This document shows, in pieces, positions 57,804-64,000 of a stretch of 64,000 bases of DNA. Below the pieces are notes generated by a model that worked only from the letters and a program-made list of their open reading frames with translations, did no database searches and was not told where the DNA came from. The stretch lies in assembly GCF_001905905.1 (NCBI RefSeq), contig NZ_LIVT01000008.1, forward strand, positions 186,001 through 250,000, read 5' to 3'. Source of the stretch: Streptomyces sp. CB02366 (GTDB lineage Bacteria > Actinomycetota > Actinomycetes > Streptomycetales > Streptomycetaceae). The position numbers were made by a program, and so were the translations under genes. The stretch's first letter is position 1; every line of letters begins with the position of its first letter.

Positions 57804-57995
57804 GTGGCCGGATTCCGCCGTGATCCGCGGACCGGAGCATGGCGCGGCGTTCCCGCCGAGGACGCCTCGGTGACCCGCGCGGTCGAGCTGGCGAACCAGC
57901 ACCGGTACCTCAGGCAGGGCACCGGCCCCTGTGCGGGCTGCGCCGCCCCCGTGACGGGCGGCGTCGGCACGACCGGAGGCGGCGGCCGACGGTGA
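57804..57995 (+). CDS. Small hypothetical protein with CxxC
   Basis: Possible 63-residue protein (GTG start) with normal codon bias: RDPRTGAWRGVPAEDAS, VELANQHRYLRQGTGPCAGCAAP, then a Gly-rich end. A CxxC pair lies at about residues 44-47. There is no good ribosome site and no homologue that I recognise, so it may be a fragment of a lost gene. Confidence 0.4.
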   Translation: MAGFRRDPRTGAWRGVPAEDASVTRAVELANQHRYLRQGTGPCAGCAAPVTGGVGTTGGGGRR

Positions 57996-58283
57996 GCGAA
58001 GGCGCCGGAAGCCCCCGGCCGACGCCCACGGCGGGCTTCGGCACGGCGGCCGGAAGCCCGAAGGCGGCGACCGGCGAGATCGAGGGCGTGCCCGCTGGAC
58101 GAGCACGGCATGTGCGCCAGGAAGACCGGCACGTCGGCCGTCATCCGCCGGAAGGCGGCGGCCTCGGCTTCGGACGGTCCGCCGCCCTCCCCGGCGTCGG
58201 CGGGGACCGGGGCGGGCCGGCCGGCGTGCGCGTCGTCCTCGGCCGGGCGACCGGGCACGGCCGAACCGCTCGGCAGGAGAACA

Positions 58284-58321
58284 GCCCGCTGCGGCCAGGG
58301 GGTTCCGTGGCCGCAGCGGGC
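58284..58321. terminator. 14-bp hairpin in the region downstream of the protease gene
   Basis: GCCCGCTGCGGCCA (58284-58297) pairs perfectly with 58308-58321 across a ten-base loop. It lies 184 bp beyond the stop of the minus-strand protease gene and is the nearest terminator-like structure. Confidence 0.6.
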
Positions 58322-58504
58322 CGCCTCCGCGCGGCCGGGGGGGAGGAAGCGGCCCCGCACGGGGCGGGACCGTTCGCCCGCGCCTTCGCCGGGCCGACGC
58401 GGTTCGCCCGCCTCGAGCCGACGAGGCAGCCGCCGGGCCCCCTCACGAGCCCGGCGCCCTCGGCAGGAGGCCTGCCGCCGGGGCGGCGTGGCGCCTCCCC
58501 CGGC

Positions 58505-59650
58505 TCAGGCGGTGTGCAGCCTCAGTCCGTACCGGTTGAGGATCTCGTTGACCGGTTGGTACCAGGTCTCCCCGCCGGAGGAGCAGTTGCCCCAGCCGCC
58601 GGAGGTGACGCCCTGGGCCTGATCGCCGCTGATGAACGAACCGCCGGAGTCGCCGCCCTCGGCGCAGACGCTCGTCTTGGTCATCTGATACACGGCGCCC
58701 TGGCTGTAGTTGACGGTCTCGTTCTTGGCGAGGACCCGGCCGCAGTGCCAGCGCGTGGTGGAGCCGGAGCGGCAGACCGACGCGCCGACCGGCGCCTCGT
58801 TGGAGCCGCGGACGAGTTGGTCGGAGACGGTGCCCCAGCCGAGAACGACCGGCACGGTCCACCAGCCGTTGGCCACGTTGACCCAGGCGTAGTCGTTTCC
58901 GGGGAAGGACGAGCCCTGGAAGTTGCCGATGGCCGAGCCGTCCCAGCCGCGCACGGACTGGCCCGCGCCGCCGCAGTGCCCGGCGGTGACGAAGCCGCCG
59001 TGGACGGAGAAGCCGATCGAGCAGCGGACGTTGCCCGTGTAGTACGGGTCGCCTCCGACCGTTCCCGCGGCGAAGGTCTGCGGCGCCTCGGCGGTGGTCG
59101 CCACCGTCACGGGGCCGGTCTCGCGGGCCTTGGCCACGAAGGCGCGGACATCGTTGTCACGCCGCTCGGAGGCGACGACGTTGACGACGACCCTGCTGCG
59201 CGCGGGGTCCACGTGCCAGCTGCTCACCCCGGCCGGTGCGGGCAGGGCGTCGATGCGGGCCTTCGCCGCGTCGAGCCGAGCGGCCGAGTGCTCGACGATG
59301 CGGACGGTGGCGCCGGTGGCCCGTACGGCGTCGGCCTTGGCGGCGTTCGTGACGCCGACGACCAGCTTGCGGGAGTTCGCGTCGATCCAGGCGCCGCCGA
59401 AGGCGGAGCCCGCCGCGCGCTGCGCCTTCGGCTCCAGGGCGGTGGCCGCCTTCTCGTCGGCGAGCCTGGCGACGGCCTCGCTCTCGCTGATGCCGAAGTC
59501 GCGCTGCATCGCGGCGAGCAGGGCGGTGGAGGCGGGGGCCTGCGCGGATTCGGCGGGGGCGGCGGAGGCGGACGACGGGGCGGCGGCGGCCCAGGCTCCG
59601 ACGAGCAGGAGCGCGGACAGGCCGGTCCGCAGCAGGGTTGCGTGTCTCAA
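58505..59650 (-). CDS. Streptogrisin-type S1 family serine protease with alpha-lytic prodomain
   Basis: 381-residue secreted zymogen. TTG 59650 with AGGAAGG upstream gives a signal peptide about 1-30 (LSALLLVGAWAAAAPSSASAA). The prodomain (about 31-193) carries the alpha-lytic pattern FGGAWIDANSRKLVVGVTNAA and ends near QTFAAGTVGGDPY. The mature chymotrypsin-like domain shows the catalytic His in FVTAGHCGGAG (about 222), Asp in FPGNDYAWVN and Ser in CAEGGDSGGSFI (about 336), plus paired Cys. A LacI-type palindrome lies 80 bp upstream. Extracellular nutrient protease. Confidence 0.93.
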   Translation of the reverse strand: MRHATLLRTGLSALLLVGAWAAAAPSSASAAPAESAQAPASTALLAAMQRDFGISESEAVARLADEKAATALEPKAQRAAGSAFGGAWIDANSRKLVVGVTNAAKADAVRATGATVRIVEHSAARLDAAKARIDALPAPAGVSSWHVDPARSRVVVNVVASERRDNDVRAFVAKARETGPVTVATTAEAPQTFAAGTVGGDPYYTGNVRCSIGFSVHGGFVTAGHCGGAGQSVRGWDGSAIGNFQGSSFPGNDYAWVNVANGWWTVPVVLGWGTVSDQLVRGSNEAPVGASVCRSGSTTRWHCGRVLAKNETVNYSQGAVYQMTKTSVCAEGGDSGGSFISGDQAQGVTSGGWGNCSSGGETWYQPVNEILNRYGLRLHTA

Positions 59651-59729
59651 GGGAGTGGCCCTTCCTGTTGTTCCAGCGACGTGGGGGTGGAACGGGAGGC
59701 GTCCGGGAGTGCGCGTCGGCCGTGCCGCG

Positions 59730-59743
59730 TGAGAGCGCTCTCA
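59730..59743. promoter_or_regulatory. LacI-family type operator upstream of the protease gene
   Basis: TGAGAGCGCTCTCA is a perfect 14-bp palindrome, 80 bp upstream of the TTG start. It differs from the CebR-type operator TGGGAGCGCTCCCA only by one symmetric base pair on each side, and the GCGC centre is typical of LacI-family sites. Confidence 0.65.
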
Positions 59744-59800
59744 GATGCGCCGTCCCGGACTGTAGCGGAGTTCGAAAGTCAGGTCCATGCCAATGACGCG

Positions 59801-60109
59801 ATGGGCCGGAAGGCGGTGCGCGACGTCTTCGGCCCCGGGCCGGGGGCGAGACTCCGTACGCGCCTGTCGGGCGCGGCCGCGAAGAAGACGCACTTCTGCC
59901 ACGAGATGCACGTCCTCGGCGTCCGGACGAGACGCCCGGGCCGGGCGGCCCCCCTGTGGGCGAGGGAGCTGCCGACGCTCCACGTGGACCGGCTCCTGGG
60001 CCGTACCGCCCTCTTCCCGGACCGCGTACGGGGACGTCCGGAGGGGCTCGTCGGGCCCGCGCCCGAGTGGGCCGGCCGCCCGAGCACCGAGGCTCCGGCT
60101 CCCCGCTGA
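59801..60109 (+). CDS. Small hypothetical protein, possibly a gene fragment
   Basis: Possible 102-residue protein starting MGRKAVRDVFG with about 90% GC at third positions, so probably really coding. The segment KKTHFCHEMHVLG and the C-terminal half (LPTLHVDRLLGRTALFPDR, GLVGPAPEWAGRPS) look like the end of a larger protein. No ribosome site precedes the ATG and no domain is recognised. Confidence 0.5.
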   Translation: MGRKAVRDVFGPGPGARLRTRLSGAAAKKTHFCHEMHVLGVRTRRPGRAAPLWARELPTLHVDRLLGRTALFPDRVRGRPEGLVGPAPEWAGRPSTEAPAPR

Positions 60110-60281
60110 ACCCTGACGCCGTACCCGCCGCCCGCTCCACGCGCGGCGGGTACGGCGCTCCCGCGGGCGTCCCCGTCGCGGCGGACGGTGTGCGCCGCCC
60201 CGGCCTCGGCACTCGGGCGGCGACAGCGTGGCGGGCCGCGTCACCGCCGTACGACGTGTGCTGCGTGTTCGTTGCCGCCGT

Positions 60282-60309
60282 GTTGCGGGACGTGACGGGC
60301 CGTTGCGGG
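60282..60309. repeat. Two GTTGCGGG direct repeats 20 bp apart
   Basis: Copies at 60282-60289 and 60302-60309, two helical turns apart, and 92 bp or more upstream of metY. Possible binding sites of a sulfur-metabolism regulator; otherwise the 60110-60400 gap holds nothing recognisable, and no SAM-riboswitch core was seen. Confidence 0.35.
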
Positions 60310-60400
60310 TTCGTGGCCATACGGACGAGGCGCTTTCGGGGTGGGGGCGGGCGGCCTACGGTCCGTACCCAGACCGTCACCACCCCGTGCGAGGAACCAC

Positions 60401-61762
60401 ATGAGCCAGCCGCTCGACTCCGTCACCGCAGGCCACACCCCCGAGGGCCAGGGCCGCGACGTCCCGGGGGCCGCCTGGTCGTTCGAGACCAAGCAGATCC
60501 ACGCGGGCGCCGTCCCGGACCCGGCGACCGGCGCCCGCGCGGTGCCGATCTACCAGTCGACGTCCTTCGTCTTCCGCGACACGCAGCACGCCGCCGACGT
60601 CTTCTCCCTGGCCGAGCCGGGCAACATCTACACCCGTATCCACAACCCCACCCAGGACGTCCTGGAGCAGCGCGTCGCCGCGCTGGAGGGCGGCGTCGCG
60701 GCCGTCGCGCTGGCCTCGGGGCAGGCCGCCGAGACGCTGGCGATCCTGACGCTGGCCGGGGCCGGGGACCACATCGTGTCCTCCCCCTCGCTGTACGGGG
60801 GTACATACAACCTCTTCCAGCACACGCTGCCGCGCTTCGGCGTCGAGGTGACGTTCGTCGAGGACCCCCAGGACGTGGAGGCGTGGCGGGCGGCGGTCCG
60901 GCCCAACACGAAGGCGTTCTTCGCCGAGACGCTCGGCAACCCGCGCGGCGACGTGCTGGACGTCCGGGCCGTCGCGGACGCCGCTCACGGGTCCGGGGTG
61001 CCGCTCATCGTGGACAACACCGTGCCGACCCCGTTCCTCCTGCGGCCGATCGAGCACGGCGCGGACATCGTGGTCCACTCGGCGACCAAGTTCCTGGGCG
61101 GCCACGGCACGACGATCGGCGGGGTGGTCGTGGACGCCGGGACGTTCGACTTCGGGGCACATCCCGAGCGGTTCCCCGAGTTCCACGAGCCCGACCCGAG
61201 CTACCACGGGCTGCGCTACTGGCCCGACCTCGGCCCGAGCGCGTTCGCGGTGAAGCTCAGGGTGCAACTGCTGCGCGACCTGGGCCCCGCGCTGTCGCCG
61301 CACTCGGCGTTCCTGCTCCTCCAGGGCATCGAGACGCTCAGCCTGCGGCTGGAGCGGCACACCTCCAACGCGCTGGAGCTGGCGCGCTGGCTGGAGCGGC
61401 GCGACGAGGTGGCGGCCGTGCACTACGCGGGTCTGGAGTCGAACCGCTGGTACGAGGCCGGGCAGCGCTATCTGCCGCGCGGCGCCGGGGCCGTGCTGGC
61501 CTTCGAGCTGACAGGCGGGGCCGAGGCGGGCCGGCGGTTCGTGGACGCCGTCGAACTGTTCAGCCACCTCGCCAACATCGGGGACGTGCGGAGCCTGATC
61601 ATCCACCCGGCCTCCACCACGCACAGCCAGCTCACCGAGGAGCAGCTGATCGCCACCGGGGCCACGCCCGGCCTGGTGCGGCTGTCGGTGGGGCTGGAGA
61701 ACGTGGACGACCTCAAGGCCGACCTGGAGGCGGGCTTCCGGGCTGCGAAGGCGGCGTCCTGA
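60401..61762 (+). CDS. metY: O-acetylhomoserine/O-acetylserine sulfhydrylase
   Basis: PLP-dependent enzyme of 453 residues making homocysteine from O-acetylhomoserine and sulfide. Cys/Met metabolism blocks: FETKQIHAGAVPDPATGARAVPIYQSTSFVF (about 28-58), YTRIHNPTQDVLEQRVAALEGG, the PLP lysine in IVVHSATKFLGGHGTTIGGVVV (about 229), and IGDVRSLIIHPASTTHSQLTEEQL near 395. Start ATG 60401 after CGAGGAA. First gene of metY-metX-sulfite oxidase, and its TGA overlaps the CTG-type start of metX. Confidence 0.96.
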   Translation: MSQPLDSVTAGHTPEGQGRDVPGAAWSFETKQIHAGAVPDPATGARAVPIYQSTSFVFRDTQHAADVFSLAEPGNIYTRIHNPTQDVLEQRVAALEGGVAAVALASGQAAETLAILTLAGAGDHIVSSPSLYGGTYNLFQHTLPRFGVEVTFVEDPQDVEAWRAAVRPNTKAFFAETLGNPRGDVLDVRAVADAAHGSGVPLIVDNTVPTPFLLRPIEHGADIVVHSATKFLGGHGTTIGGVVVDAGTFDFGAHPERFPEFHEPDPSYHGLRYWPDLGPSAFAVKLRVQLLRDLGPALSPHSAFLLLQGIETLSLRLERHTSNALELARWLERRDEVAAVHYAGLESNRWYEAGQRYLPRGAGAVLAFELTGGAEAGRRFVDAVELFSHLANIGDVRSLIIHPASTTHSQLTEEQLIATGATPGLVRLSVGLENVDDLKADLEAGFRAAKAAS

Positions 61763-62982
61763 ACCGTTCGGCCCCGCACCGCGCGCTTCCTCTTCCGCCC
61801 GCCTCCGGCGGCCGGCGGGAGGGGGATCCGCCCGGTCGTCGCCGCTGGGCGGCGATCGGCGACCCGCTGCCCCTGGAGTCCGGCGTCCGGCTGCCGGGGG
61901 TGCGCCTGGCGTACGAGACCTGGGGGCGGCGGGCGGCGGACGGATCGAACGCCGTGCTCGTGCTGCACGCACTGACGGGCGACAGCCATGTGGCGGGCCC
62001 TGCCGGTCCGGGCCATCCCACACCCGGTTGGTGGGACGCGCTCGTCGGCCCGGGCCGTCCGATCGACACCGACCGCTGGTTCGTCGTCGCCCCCAACGTT
62101 CTGGGCGGCTGCGGGGGCAGCACCGGCCCTTCCTCCCCGGGGCCCGACGGCACGCCGTGGGGTTCCCGGTTCCCACGCCTGAGCGTGCGGGACCAGGTGG
62201 CGGCGGAGGCAGCGCTCGCCGACGCCCTGGGAATCGGCCGGTGGGCGGCCGTCGTCGGCGGGTCGATGGGCGGCATGCGGGCCCTGGAGTGGGCGGTGAG
62301 CAGGCCGGAGCGCACCGGTGCGCTGCTCGTGCTCGCCGCCCCGGCGGCCGCCTCCGCCGAACAGATCGCCTGGGGGACGGTGCAGATCGGTGCGATCCGC
62401 TCCGATCCGGGGTGGCGGGGCGGCGACTACCACCGGGCCGCCCCGGGCGACGGCCCGCACCGGGGCCTGGGGCAGGCGCGCCGCATCGCCCACATCACCT
62501 ACCGGAGCGAACCGGAGCTGGCCGCCCGCTTCGGCCGGGAGCCGCAGCCCGGTGAGGATCCGGCGCACGGAGGCCGCTACCGCGTGGAGTCCTACCTCGA
62601 CCACCACGCGGACAAGCTGGTGCGCCGGTTCGACGCCGGAAGCTATGTGACGCTCACCGAGGCGATGAACGGGCACGACGTCGGGCGGGGCCGGGGCGGG
62701 ATCGCCCGCGCACTGCGCCGCGCGGAGCTGCCCGCCCTCATCGCGGGCGTCGACTCGGACCGGCTGTACCCACCGGCGCAGCAGGAGCTGCTGGCGGAGC
62801 TGCTGCCGGGGGCGGACGGCGTGCGCACCATCGTCTCGCCCCGCGGGCACGACGGGTTCCTCGTCGAGACGGGGCAGGTGGGCGTGCTCGTACGGGAGTT
62901 GCTGGCGCGGGCCCCGCAGCCCCGGCCCGGCTCCCCCTCTTCCCTCCCCTCACATCACCAGACCCCCGAGGAGCTTCCATGA
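61759..62982 (+). CDS. metX: Homoserine O-acetyltransferase, apparently with a CTG start
   Basis: Alpha/beta-hydrolase fold enzyme that acetylates homoserine for MetY, about 407 residues. Nucleophile Ser in VVGGSMGGMRALEWA (about 171), Asp in AGVDSDRLYPP and His in SPRGHDGFLVE, plus LAYETWGRR and HALTGDSHVAG. The homologous N-terminus PLPPASGGRREGDPPGRRRW lies upstream of any in-frame ATG, GTG or TTG; the only candidate is CTG 61759, which overlaps the metY TGA as CTGA, with GAAGG seven bases upstream. Its TGA overlaps the next ATG. Confidence 0.92.
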   Translation: MNRSAPHRALPLPPASGGRREGDPPGRRRWAAIGDPLPLESGVRLPGVRLAYETWGRRAADGSNAVLVLHALTGDSHVAGPAGPGHPTPGWWDALVGPGRPIDTDRWFVVAPNVLGGCGGSTGPSSPGPDGTPWGSRFPRLSVRDQVAAEAALADALGIGRWAAVVGGSMGGMRALEWAVSRPERTGALLVLAAPAAASAEQIAWGTVQIGAIRSDPGWRGGDYHRAAPGDGPHRGLGQARRIAHITYRSEPELAARFGREPQPGEDPAHGGRYRVESYLDHHADKLVRRFDAGSYVTLTEAMNGHDVGRGRGGIARALRRAELPALIAGVDSDRLYPPAQQELLAELLPGADGVRTIVSPRGHDGFLVETGQVGVLVRELLARAPQPRPGSPSSLPSHHQTPEELP

Positions 62983-64000
62983 GCCCGGCACCGACCGAGG
63001 ACGCCTACGACCGGATGCGGACGCGGCAGTGGTCCCGCGGCCGGGCCCGTTCAGCCGGGATCGACCGCCGCGACCTGCTGAAGCTGGTCGCGGCGGCCTC
63101 GGCCGCCGTGCCGTTGGCCTCGCTCGCCGCTCCGGCGCGGGCGGCCGGCGGGCTGCCCGGGGTGGTGAAGCCGCTGCCGCCGGAGCTGTTCACCCTGCGC
63201 GGCACCAACGCGGAGACGAACTTCGCCGCGCTGCGGGGCACCGGCCGGCTCACCCCCGCCGACCGGTTCTTCGTCCGCAACCACACCTCCACCCCGCGCA
63301 TCGACCGGGACGCATGGCGGCTGACGGTCTGGGGCGACGGGCTGCGCGGCGGGCCGGTGGAGTTCGGCTTCGCGGATCTGCTGGGGCTGCCGGCGGTGAC
63401 GCGTACGGCGTTCGTCGAGTGCGCGGGCAACGGGCGCGGCTTCTTCACCTCGCAGCAGGGCCAGGCGGTCACCGGCACCGCGTGGACGCTCGGCGCGATC
63501 GGGACGGCACGCTGGCGCGGTGTGCGGCTGGCGGACGTGCTGCGCCGGGCGGGGATCGGGCGGCACGCGGTGGACGTGCTGCCGCGCGGTCTGGACGCCG
63601 AGGTCGTCAGCGACGGGGTGAACCTGGGCCGGGTGCGCCGTCCGCTGCCGGTGGCGAAGGCGCTGGACGACGTCCTGCTCGCGTACGAGATGAACGGCGA
63701 GCCGCTGCCGCCCGACCACGGGTTCCCGGTGCGGCTGATCGTGCCGTCCTGGGTGGGCATCGCCCACATCAAGTGGGTCGGCGACATCGAGGTGAGCGCC
63801 GAGCCGCTGCTGACGCCGTGGAACACCGGTCTCTACCGGCTGTTCGGCCCCGAGCACCCGCCCGGGGGCAGCGCGCCGCTGACCCGGCAGACGTTGAAGA
63901 GCGCGTTCGAGCTGGCCCCGGGAGCCGTGTTCCCCGCCCACCGGCGGGCACTGCTGACCGGTCGCTCCTGGTCGGGCGGGGCCCCCGTGCGGACCGTGGA
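62979..64000 (+). CDS. Sulfite oxidase-like molybdopterin oxidoreductase, Tat-exported (partial)
   Basis: At least 340 residues, cut by the window end. A Tat signal about 24-56 (DRRDLLKLVAAASAAVPLASLAAPARA) precedes the Moco domain: FFVRNHTSTPRIDRDAWRLTVWGDGLRG (about 90-117), molybdenum-ligand Cys in RTAFVECAGNGRGFF (about 149), WRGVRLADVLRRAG and PPDHGFPVRLIVPSWVGIAHIKWVGDIEV (about 246-274). ATG 62979 with GAGGAG overlaps the metX stop. It is probably a SorA/YedY-like enzyme removing sulfite, fitting the sulfur operon. Confidence 0.9.
   Translation, partial: MSPAPTEDAYDRMRTRQWSRGRARSAGIDRRDLLKLVAAASAAVPLASLAAPARAAGGLPGVVKPLPPELFTLRGTNAETNFAALRGTGRLTPADRFFVRNHTSTPRIDRDAWRLTVWGDGLRGGPVEFGFADLLGLPAVTRTAFVECAGNGRGFFTSQQGQAVTGTAWTLGAIGTARWRGVRLADVLRRAGIGRHAVDVLPRGLDAEVVSDGVNLGRVRRPLPVAKALDDVLLAYEMNGEPLPPDHGFPVRLIVPSWVGIAHIKWVGDIEVSAEPLLTPWNTGLYRLFGPEHPPGGSAPLTRQTLKSAFELAPGAVFPAHRRALLTGRSWSGGAPVRTV

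Larger units (their letters stand above)
57698..58504. other. 807-bp region with weak coding signals
   Basis: It contains the M23 gene promoter (TTGTGA at about 57752-57757 and TACGTT at about 57728-57733 on the minus strand, 18 bases apart), one small plus-strand gene candidate (57804), a hairpin (58284-58321) and a minus-strand stretch at about 58090-58280 with strongly GC-biased third positions (translating as ...FRRMTADVPVFLAHMPCSSSG...) but no good start or stop, perhaps a gene remnant. Confidence 0.4.

Noticed and set aside
57698..57860. c-di-AMP (ydaO-type) riboswitch before the Rpf/M23 gene
   Set aside because: Such riboswitches precede rpf genes in Streptomyces, but none of the conserved core sequences was found here.
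56321..58360. Extended N-terminus for the M23 hydrolase
   Set aside because: The signal peptide starts at 57697; the extra upstream frame is open by chance and would bury the signal.
60110..60400. SAM riboswitch before metY
   Set aside because: The conserved GCAACCCTCC-like core of actinobacterial SAM riboswitches is absent.

Overview
The DNA is very GC-rich, with third positions almost all G or C, GTG and TTG starts, ATGA/GTGA gene overlaps, only two TTA codons noticed, and long GC hairpins in place of U-tract terminators. With an ergothioneine egtABCD operon, Tat-type signal peptides, class F sortase, streptogrisin-type protease, WS/DGAT acyltransferase and many SpoIIE/STAS regulators, it reads as a Streptomyces chromosome segment. 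The order trxC, egtABCD, ols genes, sdhCAB, LysR, rmdA is what I remember from the SCO0885-SCO0930 part of the S. coelicolor left arm; that comparison is from memory, not from a search.

Layout. 1-1.4 kb: a flavoprotein disulfide reductase (cut by the window edge) divergent from the thioredoxin trxC, which has a good sigma-R promoter. 1.5-8.6 kb: a LacI regulator, a bacterial-type PARG-like protein, and egtABCD (ergothioneine). Both the LacI gene and egtA carry a rare TTA codon. 8.4-12.2 kb: an ornithine-lipid type olsB/acyltransferase pair, an orphan sugar-binding lipoprotein with a DasR-like operator, and dodecin. 12.2-20.8 kb: HAD phosphatase, LLM flavin oxidoreductase, a short UvrA-type ATPase, sdhCAB and a divergent LysR regulator. 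20.8-23.8 kb: the c-di-GMP enzyme rmdA coupled to a DUF574 methyltransferase. 24.7-31.4 kb: a cell-envelope block with a proline-rich anchored protein, a DUF4239 membrane protein, two paralogous C-terminally anchored secreted proteins, a class F sortase, a 175-bp MITE-like element, a polysaccharide deacetylase, a universal stress protein and a CapA-like lipoprotein. 31.7-37 kb: a small sigma factor overlapping a convergent zinc-finger anti-sigma gene, then a LytS/LytTR two-component system wrapped around a sodium:monocarboxylate-type symporter. 37.3-44.5 kb: WS/DGAT acyltransferase, PAS-GAF-SpoIIE phosphatase, DUF6777 lipoprotein, DUF1990 and a lipase maturation factor. 44.5-46.5 kb: an unusual 58-residue peptide gene and an atypical SDR. 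46.8-54.2 kb: a stress-signalling island with a SigB-type sigma factor, two PP2C/SpoIIE-type proteins, a CHASE3 histidine kinase, a response regulator, an anti-sigma type ATPase, MarR and STAS proteins. 54.2-64 kb: FhuF-type Fe-S protein, EamA-like transporter, resuscitation/LysM/M23 cell-wall hydrolase, streptogrisin-type protease, and the sulfur operon metY-metX-sulfite oxidase (cut by the window end).

Taken together the window is rich in thiol and redox homeostasis (trxC, egt, met/sulfite), envelope remodelling and sigma-factor partner switching. I saw no tRNA, rRNA, CRISPR array or intact insertion sequence, and no large secondary-metabolite cluster. The least explained items are the 58-aa peptide, the sortase F block with its shared GGLGGS sorting-like tails, the in-frame repeat tail behind the DUF4239 stop, the MITE, and the CTG-type start of metX.
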